A stretch of 64,000 nt of DNA from Glebionis coronaria (lineage: Eukaryota > Streptophyta > Magnoliopsida > Asterales > Asteraceae). The first letter of the stretch is position 1, and each line of letters starts with the position of its first letter. The DNA lies in the NCBI GenBank assembly GCA_025667525.1, contig CM046878.1:512438274-512502273 (forward strand), in the 5' to 3' direction. The position numbers were made by a program, and so were the translations under genes. Shown here one piece after another: positions 11,215-21,393 of the stretch. The notes beneath the pieces are model-generated. The model made no database searches and was not told the DNA's origin. It saw only the letters and a list, made by a program, of their open reading frames with translations.

Positions 11215-12940
11215 CTAGGACGTAGGTGAGGATGTTTGAAGAGTAGGTGCAATATGTTGGCTATTGTGTTCGTTGGTATCAGTAGGAACGAAAACATGAG
11301 TGGGTCGAAGTGGTTGAGTCGGAATATCAGGTAACTCATCTAGTAAAGTGTATGTAGGTGCGGAGGACGCTTGTTGAGATCCATACGGAAACACAGTTTC
11401 ATTAAAAGTAACATGACGAGAGATAATGATATTATTGGTGTTTAACTCAAGATATCGATACCCATGATGATTGGATGCATGTCCCAAGAAGATAGATGGT
11501 GTTGCACGCGGTTCAAGTTTATGATTAGAAAACAAGTGGGGATAACATAAACAGCCAAATATTCGTAAGAGACTATAATCTGGGGTAGTACCAAATAATC
11601 GGGTATATGGTATATCATTAGAAATGGTTGTAGAAGGCAAAATATTTAGTAAATAAATCGCCATATTAAGTGCTTCGACCCAAAAAGTCGGAGGAAGATT
11701 GTCTTGAAAAAGTAAAGTCCATATTTGATTATTGATGGTGCGAACCATACGTTTAGACTTACCATTTTGTGGAGACGTTTTGGGACACGAAAAACGAAAC
11801 TGAATGCCATTGTCAGCAAAAAGTTTATGTAAGGTGCGGTTGTCGAATTCACCACCATGGTGACACTAAAAAGACCGAATTTCACACTTGAATTGAGTAT
11901 GGACATATTTACGAAACAATACAAATTTAGACAAGACATCAGATTTATGTAACAATGGATAAACCCAAACAAACTGAGAAAAATGATCCAGAAACACGAC
12001 ATAATATTTAAAACCCGAAAGACTCGGAATTGGTGAAGTCCACACATCGGAGTGAATAATGTCAAAACAAGAAGTAACTACATAATTCAAACGAGCAAAT
12101 GGAAGCCCCACGTGTTTTCCAAGCTGACAAGCATGACAGAGCACAGGAGGTTTCTTTTTATTACATGAAATAAAATTATTAGAAACTAGACGACGGAGCA
12201 CTTCACTTCCTAGGTGACCAAGACGTTGATGCCACGTATACTGACTGACAAGGAAAACTTGAGGAACCGGAGAAGGAGCAGTGACCGGGTAAATATCCCC
12301 CGTGTTATCACATCGGAGTAGAACCTGTCGAGTCCGGAAATCCTTAACAGAAAAACCAAACGCATCAAATTCAACTGTGCAATTATTATCACGAACAAAT
12401 TGACGAACAGAGATTAAATTTTTTACAATATTAGGGGTAATAAGCACGTTGTTAAGATGAAGGGATCTAAACGGAGTTGGCAAAATGCTATGGCCCGTGT
12501 TAGTGACAGGAATAGAATGACCATCACCAACCGAGACAGACGAATATAGACGAGTATTAAAAACATCACTAAGATTAGTAACAGAGTCATTTAAATGAGA
12601 GCTCACACATGTATCCATATTCCAGGCACCCGTTGTAGGATCATGAAGCGTCCCAACAGTAAATGCATGTGGTAGTGTAGTCGCTTGTCCCGATGAAGCA
12701 GTAGAACCCGAGGAAGCAACATGGGCCGAAGAACCTACATGTCGGGCCGAAGGTGTTGGACCTGAATAAACCGGAGATGTTGGACATGAATAAACCGGTG
12801 GGCTAGAGTAGTACGGGCGGGCATTAGATGTTGGATAACCAAATCCAGGAGGAGGCCCAATTGGATAAGGAGACGGTGGGGCTACAAAATTAGAACTGGG
12901 CCCAGGAGTAGCATGAAGAGCCGTGGGATTTGTAGGACGT
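11215..12940 (-). pseudogene. Copia protease and integrase, catalytic residues lost
   Basis: Reading frame 12618-11866, with its upstream extension, begins with a proline-rich linker and the protease signature WNMDTCVSSHL, where the catalytic motif D-T-G has become D-T-C. The integrase zinc site HQRLGH...CHACQLGK follows, then HSDVW and FLDHFSQFVWVYPL of the core. A TAG stop at 11866-11868 replaces the Gln before CHHGGEF, where His stands in place of the second catalytic Asp. The frame reopens (11748-11215) with CPKTSPQNGKSKRM, in which Lys replaces the catalytic Glu. The copia-specific motifs DYSLLRIFGCLCYPH and SIFLGHASNHHGYR follow before a final stop. The two frames are in phase, so the stop is a single point lesion. 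Confidence 0.92.
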
Positions 12941-12946
12941 CACTGT

Positions 12947-13903
12947 TTAATCCAAAGTTACCACTAACATACAGATACTATTTTTGTCCAATGTATTATT
13001 CATTCCCACACGTGCCAAGAGTTTTGCCAAAATATCATCAATGTCATTATTCTTAGTTTTATTACCACTGTTGGAACTTGGTTTCAAATTGACATTATGC
13101 ACGAAGCGACAAGCCTCGCCAAACCGACACATTCCTTTAGCAAAATGAAAACATGGCTTCGAAGACTTGAATTGAGGGTTAGAAAAACGATGAGGCATAC
13201 CGGAGTCAATCACAAGAACCATAGGGGAAGCGGAACTAGAATCCACGGGTAATGCAAGTTCCTTGGACTTCAAACGTGTCTCTTCCGTAATCAACAACGA
13301 ATGGGCTGTTTTGAGATCGGGAAAGGTTTGTTGATAGTGCACATAGCCACAAACTTGATTGTACTTATCCGGTAGACCTTCGAGTGCGTAGTGAACCACA
13401 TCTTCTTCATTAACGTGTGACTCAAGGCTCGTGAGTACGGTGACAAGTGACTCAATGTGTTGAAAATAGGCCTCCATGCTTTGTGTTCCAAGTTTGACGG
13501 ATCATAATTCCGCCTTTAAAGCGGAAGTACGAGACCGTTTGTTTTCTTTCACAAGATCACTAATAAGACCCCAAGCCTCCTTATCCGTTTTAGGGTGTGC
13601 AATGACTAACCTTTTTTGAAGTGCATCCGAGAGGGTCGTGAAAATCCAAGAGACTATGATCTTATCGACTTTGAGCTCGTCCGTTGTAAGATCAACATCG
13701 GTGCTTGAACCTGCGACAACAGTGTCATCGTGGATAAACTTGGTAACATCGTAGCTTGAACAAAGTTGTGTAAAAAAGAACTCCCAAGACCCATAGTTCC
13801 ATTCGGTAAGGTCAAGTTTAACAGGAACCCTCGTCAGGAGGTGATGATGAGTGACCAATGTGAGCTTTTCCGAAAGTGGGATGGTAGTATGAGAACCTGT
13901 CAT
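12947..13903 (-). pseudogene. Copia gag with a CCCH finger, one in-frame stop
   Basis: Two in-phase reading frames (13903-13502 and 13477-12947) are separated by a TGA at 13502-13504. The first holds the gag core (WNYGSWEFFFTQL, DKEAWGLISDL); the second continues it (YALEGLPDKYNQV, KTAHSLLITEE). The C-terminus carries C-x7-C-x5-C-x3-H (CFHFAKGMCRFGEACRFVH), a CCCH-type finger rather than the usual retroelement CCHC knuckle. A second stop (12947-12949) and a frame change separate gag from protease. Confidence 0.9.
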
Positions 13904-14888
13904 CGAGATCGTTGTTGGTAAGAAACGATTTTAGAGGTTATAAGTGGACGTGTATTGTTAAGAATTTGTTAGGGGATGACTACTGTATGGAGAAAGTGAA
14001 TTTAGGGTTTGTATGGATGTGGGGACAGTAACAAACAAAAACAAATAACTGATTTGTGACCTAAGCACAAAGCCTCACAGCTCACAATCACTAAGACTAG
14101 GTTTATCAACGATCTTGTACAATCGGTTGGGTCATATAAATACAAAAAATATTATTATATTGCAAATAGGTAAGTGAGAGAAAAAGAAACGGGACGATCG
14201 GTTCGGTTTGTGATCTTTAAATAATGAACCCAATCTTTGCCACGTCACACTAAGAAGTTTGCAATCTAAATGAATATTTCAATATTTGTTCAGTTACTGT
14301 ATTATTTTCGTCGGAAAAAATAGCAAATTCAAATGAGGAAGATGGGTTTAGTCAATGAGAAAGTTTGACTTGTGCTTGGGCGAATGTGTAATATTAAAGT
14401 TAGTGGCTACCACAGTAGTAAGTATGATTGAGATTTTTCAATTTTTTAATTTGTATATATTATCAAATGTATCAAAAGTTATTTTATAAAGTATGAAAAG
14501 TTATCTAAGTAATTCAGGATTTTTTTTTACTTTATTTAAATGTAAAATTTTATATATGATATTGTTAACGTCAATTTTGCTAAATATAGTATAAATAGAT
14601 ATTTTTATAAATTAATTTATTTATTGGTTTGAATTAAATATAAAAAGAATATGATATATTAGATTGGGTTGGGTTGGATTGTTGATAAATGATATAAAAG
14701 TTATGTATAAGTTTTAGAAATAAATGAGTAAGAAAATAATATTTTAATAAAAGGTTGGGTTGTGGGTTGTGAATAAACATAGTCTAATTCAATAATGAGT
14801 TCGTTACCTTATCACGAAAAGAAAGAAAAAAAAAACGTTTGTGTTTTTGTGGATTAGGGTTTAAGATCGTTGTTTAGGCTCGATACCA
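13904..14888 (-). other. Copia 5' leader with primer-binding site
   Basis: About 985 bp of AT-rich sequence lies between the right LTR and the gag start. The primer site TGGTATCGAGC (plus 14878-14888) touches the LTR edge. I see nothing else in it apart from homopolymer tracts. Confidence 0.75.
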
Positions 14889-15014
14889 TGTAGTTTAGGA
14901 TAAATTGTGAGTGCCATTAATCTCAATAACCCGATACAATATATAGTTACATAAGAATGTTCTAGACTCGAGCTAAAGACCATTACACAATAATATCTAT
15001 AATACGGGCTAACA
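14889..15014 (-). repeat. Copia right LTR (5' LTR)
   Basis: A 126-bp LTR with TG...CA ends (starts TGTAGTTTAGG, ends GGGCTAACA), matching 9290-9414. Confidence 0.9.
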
Positions 15015-15412
15015 CATTTCCATATAGGATCGTTTCTTTACCATAAAAAAGGTATTCTAGTTAACATTTCAACTTGGCATATTTCAATTTCTTTAACTTT
15101 TTAATGAGAAAAAGAAGCAAAAATAATCATCTGGCATCTATAAACTGATACAAACTAAAATTACCACATATAGCACTCTATAACACTTGTTAAAATCTTG
15201 CAAATTTAACCCAAATTCCACTCCACTTGCTATTTACATGCATATTATGAGGAAATATGCAAATAAACAAATATACTTTGTATATATGTAAATTTCCCTT
15301 AAAGGTAAACATGTCATTTTAATAAGTAAACATATTTATTTTTTTATTAAGTATGTAATAAAGTAAACATATCATTATTCATTGAATTTATAACTTACTG
15401 ATATTTTTAATA
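15015..15412. other. AT-rich intergenic stretch, no gene seen
   Basis: Only AT-rich sequence with homopolymer runs between the copia element and a Stowaway MITE. Confidence 0.6.
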
Positions 15413-15694
15413 CTCCCTCCGTCCCAAAATTATTGTCCACCGACAAAAAACACACAGTTTAAGAAAAGTACCACCTTTTTAGTTTTCTCTCTCTTACTTT
15501 TTGCACAAAGACAGTTTTACCCTTAATCAATTAATTAAAAACCTTTGTAAAGTTTGTAATTATGATTTCACTTAAGGGTAAAGTAGTAATCTCGATCTAA
15601 AATTACTACCTATTTTTAGAAGTTTTAGAAGTGGACAATTAAATTGGGACAAACCGAAATGGAAAGGTGGACTATAATTTTGGGACGGAGGGAG
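15413..15694. mobile_element. Stowaway MITE (Tc1/mariner type)
   Basis: A 282-bp element with terminal inverted repeats of about 28 bp beginning CTCCCTCCGTCCCAAAATTA (15413-15440 and 15667-15694, one mismatch). It is flanked by the TA target duplication at 15411-15412 and 15695-15696. It encodes nothing. It lies about 280 bp upstream of the first hydrolase start codon. Confidence 0.93.
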
Positions 15695-15849
15695 TAGATA
15701 ATTAAAGTTGGACGGATGGAGTGTAAAAATTTCTTAATTTGTTTATGGGCAATTTGCATATATATACCCAAGTATATTGTTTATTTGCATATTTCCTCAT
15801 AATACAAGTTTTTAATACATAATTACAATAAAGTTTAAGCATAGTTTGG

Positions 15850-15971
15850 AGAAATATGCATATATGCAAGTTTATATATGCAAATGTCTCTTATAATTTA
15901 AGTATACTTTACATCAGAACACAGCTATATATTATCTTGATCTTCTTCTTCTTCTGCAACAACAAAAGAAT
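15850..15971 (+). promoter_or_regulatory. Likely promoter and 5' UTR of hydrolase gene 1
   Basis: TTTATATATG near 15870 is a plausible TATA box about 100 bp before the ATG. A TTCTTCTTCTTCT pyrimidine stretch (about 15944-15956) is typical of plant 5' UTRs. The transcription start itself cannot be seen. Confidence 0.4.
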
Positions 15972-17743
15972 ATGGCAGCTGAAGCAAAGAGTAAGCTATC
16001 AGCAGCATCATCTAGATCGCATACTCGAAAATCAAAACCGAACTCTACTTATTCATCTTCAGGTTTATATGTTTTCATTCGTACGTTTAGTACATATTTC
16101 ATTATGCTACAAGCGAATGTAGTTTGCTTCAATCATCCGCAATTCCCAAACAATCCCTATGGTTACAATTCTTTATAATGTTTCTCATTATGTTACAAAT
16201 AAAATGTTACAGGGATTTTCATAAAAGTTCTAGTCGTATTCTTCGTCGGGGTTTTAGCATATGTTTATCAGGCAGTCTGTCCACCCACTCCCACGAAACT
16301 TGGACCGCCGGATGGACTTCCCATTACATCACTAAGAATCAAGCTTCGTGACGGAAGACATTTATCCTATAAAGAATTTGGTGTTCCAAAAGACTCAGCA
16401 AAATACAAAATTATTTATGTTCATGCCTTCGACGCAGTTAAGCATGATACTGTTATTGCCACCAAAGCTTCTCCGGTAAGATTCCATGCATCACTGTTGG
16501 TAATGTATCTGTTTAGTTTTTGAAGTTGCTTGAAAAGGTGAATAACATACTGGTTGAATTTTGCAGGTGCTTATTGAAACAATGGGGATATATATTGTCT
16601 CATTTGATAGACCAGGTTATGGAGAGAGTAATCCAGACCCTAACCGAACTTTGAAGAGTTTGGCTTTGGATACTGAGGAACTTGCAGATCAGTTAGAACT
16701 TGGATCCAAATTTTATGTTGTCGGTTTTTCTATGGGCGGGCAAGCAGTTTGGTCTTTTCTTAAGTACATTCCTCACAGGTATGTGTATATCAGTATAGTA
16801 AATTAATAATGTTATAGGTTCGAGTAAACACTTACGTATAGGAGTCTACGAACATTTTTCAGTTGATGTATATATATGATGAAAACAGGCTAGCAGGAGC
16901 AACTCTTATTGCTCCGGTTGTAAATTTTTGGTGGCCTAACTTGCCATCAAATTTAACTCGACAAGAATATTCAAAGCTTTTCCTTCAAGATAAATGGAGC
17001 CTGTGGGTTGCTCACCATCTTCCATCGTTGACCTATTGGTGGAACACTCAGAAATGGTTTCCTATTCAGACTGTTATTGCTCGTAGCCCTGATATTCTTT
17101 CTTGTCAAGATAGAGAACTTGTGCCAAATTTCATCGCTGGAAGAGCAGGATACTATGTATGTTTGTTTCGGTATGGATCAAAATGGGTCAATCAGGTTGT
17201 GCAGGCTGTGTAACGGGTTATTTTTGGTATTTTGGCAAAAATATTATGTTGGCTTTATGAGAACTTGTTTTCTTTCATATTTTACACAACTTCGACCTGT
17301 TTTGAACTATTTTGCCCCATTTACTTTTATGTTTACTGATATATTTGATTATTAGGATAGTAGCCATAACAGACTATTATAACAAGGTGGATCTAATGTT
17401 ACAACTCCTGTTGTTTTGACAGGAACAAGCAAGACAGCAAGGAGAATTTGAATCCATCCACCGTGACTTAAATACTGGATTCGGTAAATGGGACTTTGAT
17501 CCGATGGATATAGACAATCCGTTCAAAAACCACGAAGCGTGCGTTCATGTGTGGCAGGGTGAGGAAGATGTACTTGTGCCTCCACCATTGCAACGTTATA
17601 TAGCTCAAAAACTTCCATGGATAAACTATCGTGAGCTTAAGGGTGCAGGCCACATGTTCCCATATGCTGATGGGATTAGCGACTCTATCTTGAAATCACT
17701 TCTAATGGGAAAAAAATATCTTAAACAACATTATTCGGCTTAA
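15972..17743 (+). CDS. Alpha/beta-hydrolase, membrane-anchored, five exons (gene 1)
   Basis: Exons 15972-16062, 16213-16475, 16567-16778, 16889-17156 and 17423-17743 join with GT-AG introns in matching phases to give 384 residues. The N-terminus is basic and Ser-rich, followed by one hydrophobic helix (about residues 32-51), then an alpha/beta-hydrolase domain. The nucleophile elbow is GFSMGG (Ser173). By position and context the acid is Asp327 (QGEEDVLVP) and the base His355 (GAGHMFPY). The oxyanion-loop HG of the family reads HA (His101-Ala102, VHAFDA), unlike gene 2. Exon lengths 1-4 equal those of gene 2, so the pair is a tandem duplication. The substrate is unknown; plant homologues are annotated only as alpha/beta-hydrolase superfamily proteins. 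The C-terminus runs eight codons past the stop position of gene 2. Confidence 0.92.
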
Positions 17744-17787
17744 TTCAAGCTAAGTGGCATATGCTTTATATCTTGTCAATCTGTTAT

Positions 17788-17838
17788 ATTAGCAACTCTA
17801 TCTTGAAAGCACTTCTACTCGGTAAAAACTTAGCTTAG
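17788..17838 (+). pseudogene. Remnant of a hydrolase last exon downstream of gene 1
   Basis: Seventeen codons (ISNSILKALLLGKNLA then stop) repeat the C-terminus of the hydrolase a second time, 45 bp after the real stop. ALLLGKN is closer to gene 2 (ALLLGKN, then stop) than to gene 1 (SLLMGKK). It is therefore a leftover of another paralogue copy or of an unequal exchange, not a gene. Confidence 0.8.
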
Positions 17839-17842
17839 TGAA

Positions 17843-17990
17843 TAATTTCGAATTATTTAATAAAACCAATAAAATTTTTGTATATTAAACATATAAAGTT
17901 ATAAACTAAACTCGGCTAATTTCGAATTATTTAATAAAACCAATAAAATTTTTGTATATTAAACATATAAAGTTATAAACTAAACTCGGC
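17843..17990. repeat. 74-bp tandem duplication
   Basis: 17843-17916 and 17917-17990 are essentially identical AT-rich copies beginning TAATTTCGAATTATTTAATA and ending ACTCGGC. Confidence 0.95.
17859..17873 (+). promoter_or_regulatory. Candidate polyadenylation signals of gene 1
   Basis: AATAAA occurs at 17859-17864 and 17868-17873, about 120 nt after the stop. Both are repeated in the tandem copy 74 bp further on. Confidence 0.4.
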
Positions 17991-18495
17991 TGGGTCTCGA
18001 GAACCGGGTTAACCCGGGTCACCCAAAATCCGACGTGTCTAACCGGATTTTGAAAATATAAAAACCGGTTTAATATGACCCGTTTTTTTACTAGAACCAA
18101 GTCAACCGATTAACCTGATCGAATCAACTCGAGTCTCAAAACGTTGCTTAAAACAACTTTAATTTAAGAAAGAGATGTATTTGCTATAACAAGTAATCTC
18201 GTGATTCAAATACTTATGCATCAGTCCTACGCATACGTAGAAAAGTGGTCGTTTCAACCAATTATGTTGTTTTAAAATACAAAAAAGTTTATACATTTAT
18301 TAAAATTTGTTTTTTGAGTTGAATTATTGGAATCCAACATTTTTTAATTTCATTTTTGATTATCTTACGATGTATTCAAAAACGCTTCACGAAACATTTT
18401 AACTAAAATATCTCAACTATACTTTTATTATAAAATTCTGTCGCAATGCACAAGCATTTGTCTAGATATACTCGTTTCAAAAACGCTACACGAAA
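17991..18495. other. Intergenic, with a decayed Helitron-like 3' end
   Basis: No gene is visible. At about 18435-18465, TGTCGCAATGCACAAGCA (a decayed hairpin) followed by TTTGTCTAG resembles a worn Helitron 3' terminus (hairpin, then CTAG). No matching 5' end was found. Confidence 0.3.
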
Positions 18496-18742
18496 CATTT
18501 AAATATACTCGTTTGTAGCCGATATTTTATAACAGGTTAGGTTCATTTGATGCAAAGTGACAAAACACAACAAATATATATTAAAAATCAACATATGTTT
18601 ATTTCTTTTTCATTTAAATATACTCGTTTGTAGCAGATATTTTATAACAGGTTAGGTTGATTTGAAAGCTGTTTCATGCAAAATGATAAAACACAAAAAA
18701 TTATGCATTGAAAATCAACATATGTTTATTTCTTTGTCATTT
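18496..18742. repeat. Direct duplication of about 115-130 bp
   Basis: Copies start at 18496 and 18611 with CATTTAAATATACTCGTTTG and share the track up to CATATGTTTATTTCTTT. The second copy has small insertions. Confidence 0.85.
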
Positions 18743-19214
18743 GATATATTCGATTTCTTGCACCTGAGACGGTGAAGCTTCTGAAAAGAATTCAACAAGT
18801 TATGAAAAGCAACGTTCTAACACCTAAATCCATAAATATAATTTTTAATAGAATTAGCTTTTCAATCAAAAAAAGCTTGCAATATATTTTGTTGCTCGCT
18901 TACCTTCTACAATTATGTATGTTTATTAATAAATTACTATTAAAATAAAAGAGCTGAAGCTTTATCAAGAATGATAAAGCTATAAGCATCTATGACTTTT
19001 ATAGATGATTCGGGATTTTTATTTTGCTCTTTGTGTCTTTTAATGAGGTGATTTGTAGACCCAATTTCTTTTGAACTTTTTGTTAGACCTTTACATAAAA
19101 ATCTTTCTTTTCCTATTAAAAGACTAAGTAAAAGGCTAATATAATACTATTTTAAAAAGTAAACAAATCTTAAAGCTCATTTTTGCTTCAAAATAAAAGA
19201 TTTTTGAAGTTTTT
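18743..19214. other. AT-rich intergenic stretch, nothing recognised
   Basis: No ORF, repeat end or RNA motif that I can support. Confidence 0.5.
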
Positions 19215-21040
19215 AAAGAAAAAAGTAAAAATCATCCATGTGCTATGTCAAAAAAATTAATTTATATCATTCATTAGTTTTTTGGACACTAACCATCATC
19301 CGTTTATGAACGGTGCACCATACATCCCTTTTGGATGGATAATGCAAATGATTTTCTTGTTAAGAATTAACAAGGTATAAAATATACGATATTCTTGTCT
19401 TTTTTATCTTTTATATAATAAAAGAATTAGATTTTTAAAGAGTTTTATTGAAAAGTGAAGGTTGGTGAAATAAAAATTGGACCAATCAGGTTGTTTAATT
19501 TTGCCATGTAGGCAAAAAGATGCGCTCTAATTAGTTAATAAAAAGTCAAAATTGAAATATATTTGGTCAAAATTAAACTAAAAACTTTTATTAGAAGATT
19601 TTGTTAGAAAATATATGTGGCACAAGTGTAAAAAGCACAACTTCAAAAAAGCGGGACAACTTTTGTTTTAACTTCAAGGGGCTTAAGTTACATGTTATAT
19701 AACTTCGTCTAATATAATCTTTGAAAGAGATAAACATAGGCCAAATTTTTAAACCCACATCACCACACATAATCACATAAACATGTATCAGACCCTACCT
19801 TCCCAAGAACCTTAACGCTATGCTTTCGAGTTGTTTTATTAAAGGAAAGTAAAGGAAATGAAATGAAATCAAAAAGTTGTTGTGTTCTTGAGTTACTCAA
19901 CAAAGAAAAGAAAAAGAAAAGAAAGAAAAAACTAGTGTAATTTGGGTGACTTTGGAAGGAAAGTGTTTCCTCCCAAAAGTAGAGTACAACCATTTACTTC
20001 CATTTCATTATTGGAGAACCAAGGTGGAATAATGAATTCGGACATCTATGTCAAATAAAGGGAAAAAACCATCCAAGGTACAGTTTTGGTTTGTAATTTT
20101 TAATTCTTTATAATTGGTGGATCACTTAATCTTTGATCTTAGTTTTGTCAATGTTGTTGAAGATAAGATTAAAAACTTATTAATGACTCAGATTAGGTTT
20201 AACTTTTTTATGACCTTTTAGTGTTTTGTAGTTGATAAAGTTAAGTATTTTTTTTTTTTAAATTTGACTTTGTGGTTTTGTCGAAGCTTTGTTTTTATGG
20301 GTCTTTTATATTGTTTAATTGATTTGTGAATTTGTTGAATTTAAAGGTAGATTATGTTGAAAATTTTATTCTAAGGCATAGTAAAATGGTGATTGATAAT
20401 CGCATGTTATGGTTAAGAGAACAAATTCACACACATCGAGCTTGATTCATATGAAAGTTAACGCTTCTTTTTTAGACGCAGAATGTATGATAAACCTTAT
20501 CATTTAAAAAGAAATAGTAAATTTCGAAAAGTGTTTTTATCTAAAAAAATTAGTTTTTTCAAAAAAAAAATTATATTTTTTATGATTTTTTTTGAATTTT
20601 TATCGAAAAGAAATAATTTTTTTTGAAGTCAAGAAATTCAAACTTTTTAAATTTTTTGGAAGAAAAACATTTATTTATATTTAAAATTTTAAAATTTTTT
20701 TGGTAAGAAACCTTGAAAAATATAAATTTCTTAATTCTAAAATGTTTTTTTATTTTTTTTGAAAAACTTCTAATTTTTTTCTAAAAATAACTTTTTTTTG
20801 GAATTAAGTTATTTCTAAAAAGAAAAGGTTCATTATACATCACTCTAAAAGCAAAATGACAAAAATAACCTTACTTTTAAACCTTGTTAATAGTTAACTA
20901 GAAAAATATTTGCATTATCCGTCCAGAAAGATATATAGTGTACCGTTCACTAACAAATGAATGAATGGTTGATGTATAAAAAACAAACGAATAATTTAAT
21001 TTAATTTTTTTTACATAACAAAAGAATTATTTTTGCACTT
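19215..21040. mobile_element. Putative non-autonomous element with long inverted repeats
   Basis: About 19215-19410 is imperfectly repeated in inverse orientation at about 20850-21040. The best-matching core is GGATAATGCAAAT at about 19335 against ATTTGCATTATCC at about 20909, with flanking GAACGGT/ACCGTTC and AACAAGGT/ACCTTGTT. The 1.4-kb middle is AT-rich and encodes nothing; 20520-20830 is nearly pure A/T runs. This fits a Mutator- or foldback-type non-autonomous transposon, but edges and target duplication are not resolved. Confidence 0.5.
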
Positions 21041-21393
21041 CTCTCTTGTAAAAATAAATGAAACAATCAAAAGAGAAATAGTAAATTAGAGAGGAAAATT
21101 TTTTCGACCTAAAAATAAAAAGAGGAACAACAAAATACAGTACATTTTTTTGTGCTCACAAAAGTAAAAAAATAAATAAAAATTTAAAAGAAAAACAAAC
21201 AATGGTTTAATTTTCACAATACAAAAACAGACATAAAAAAAAACATGTCCTAGTAGTAGTAGGTATATGATTGAACCAATTGTCAAAGACTTTGACTTAC
21301 ATATCTCAATCAATCAATCAATCAACTGAATTACTAAATCAAAACCAACCAAACCCATTTTTTTGTTTCTTCAGCCGTTGAAAGTAAACAACA
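21041..21393 (+). promoter_or_regulatory. Upstream region of hydrolase gene 2
   Basis: AT-rich. An (AATC)n run lies at 21306-21325 and GTATATGA at about 21262 is a weak TATA candidate. No other signal is clear. Confidence 0.3.

Larger units (their letters stand above)
9290..15014 (-). mobile_element. Ty1/copia LTR retrotransposon, complete but decayed
   Basis: Short LTRs of 125 and 126 bp flank a 5.5-kb interior with domains in the order gag, protease, integrase, reverse transcriptase, RNase H on the minus strand, which is the copia order. The primer site lies directly against the right LTR (14878-14888, minus TGGTATCGAGC) and a GCGGGGGAG purine tract against the left LTR. In-frame stops, frameshifts and lost catalytic residues show it cannot move on its own. 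No 5-bp target duplication is evident: the left flank ends AGAAA and the right begins CATTT, and the left LTR terminus itself has diverged from TG. It lies between LARD-A and the hydrolase genes. Confidence 0.93.

Noticed and set aside
16124..16351. Plus-strand ORF overlapping intron 1 and exon 2 of gene 1
   Set aside because: Wrong frame relative to the conserved exon structure shared with gene 2.
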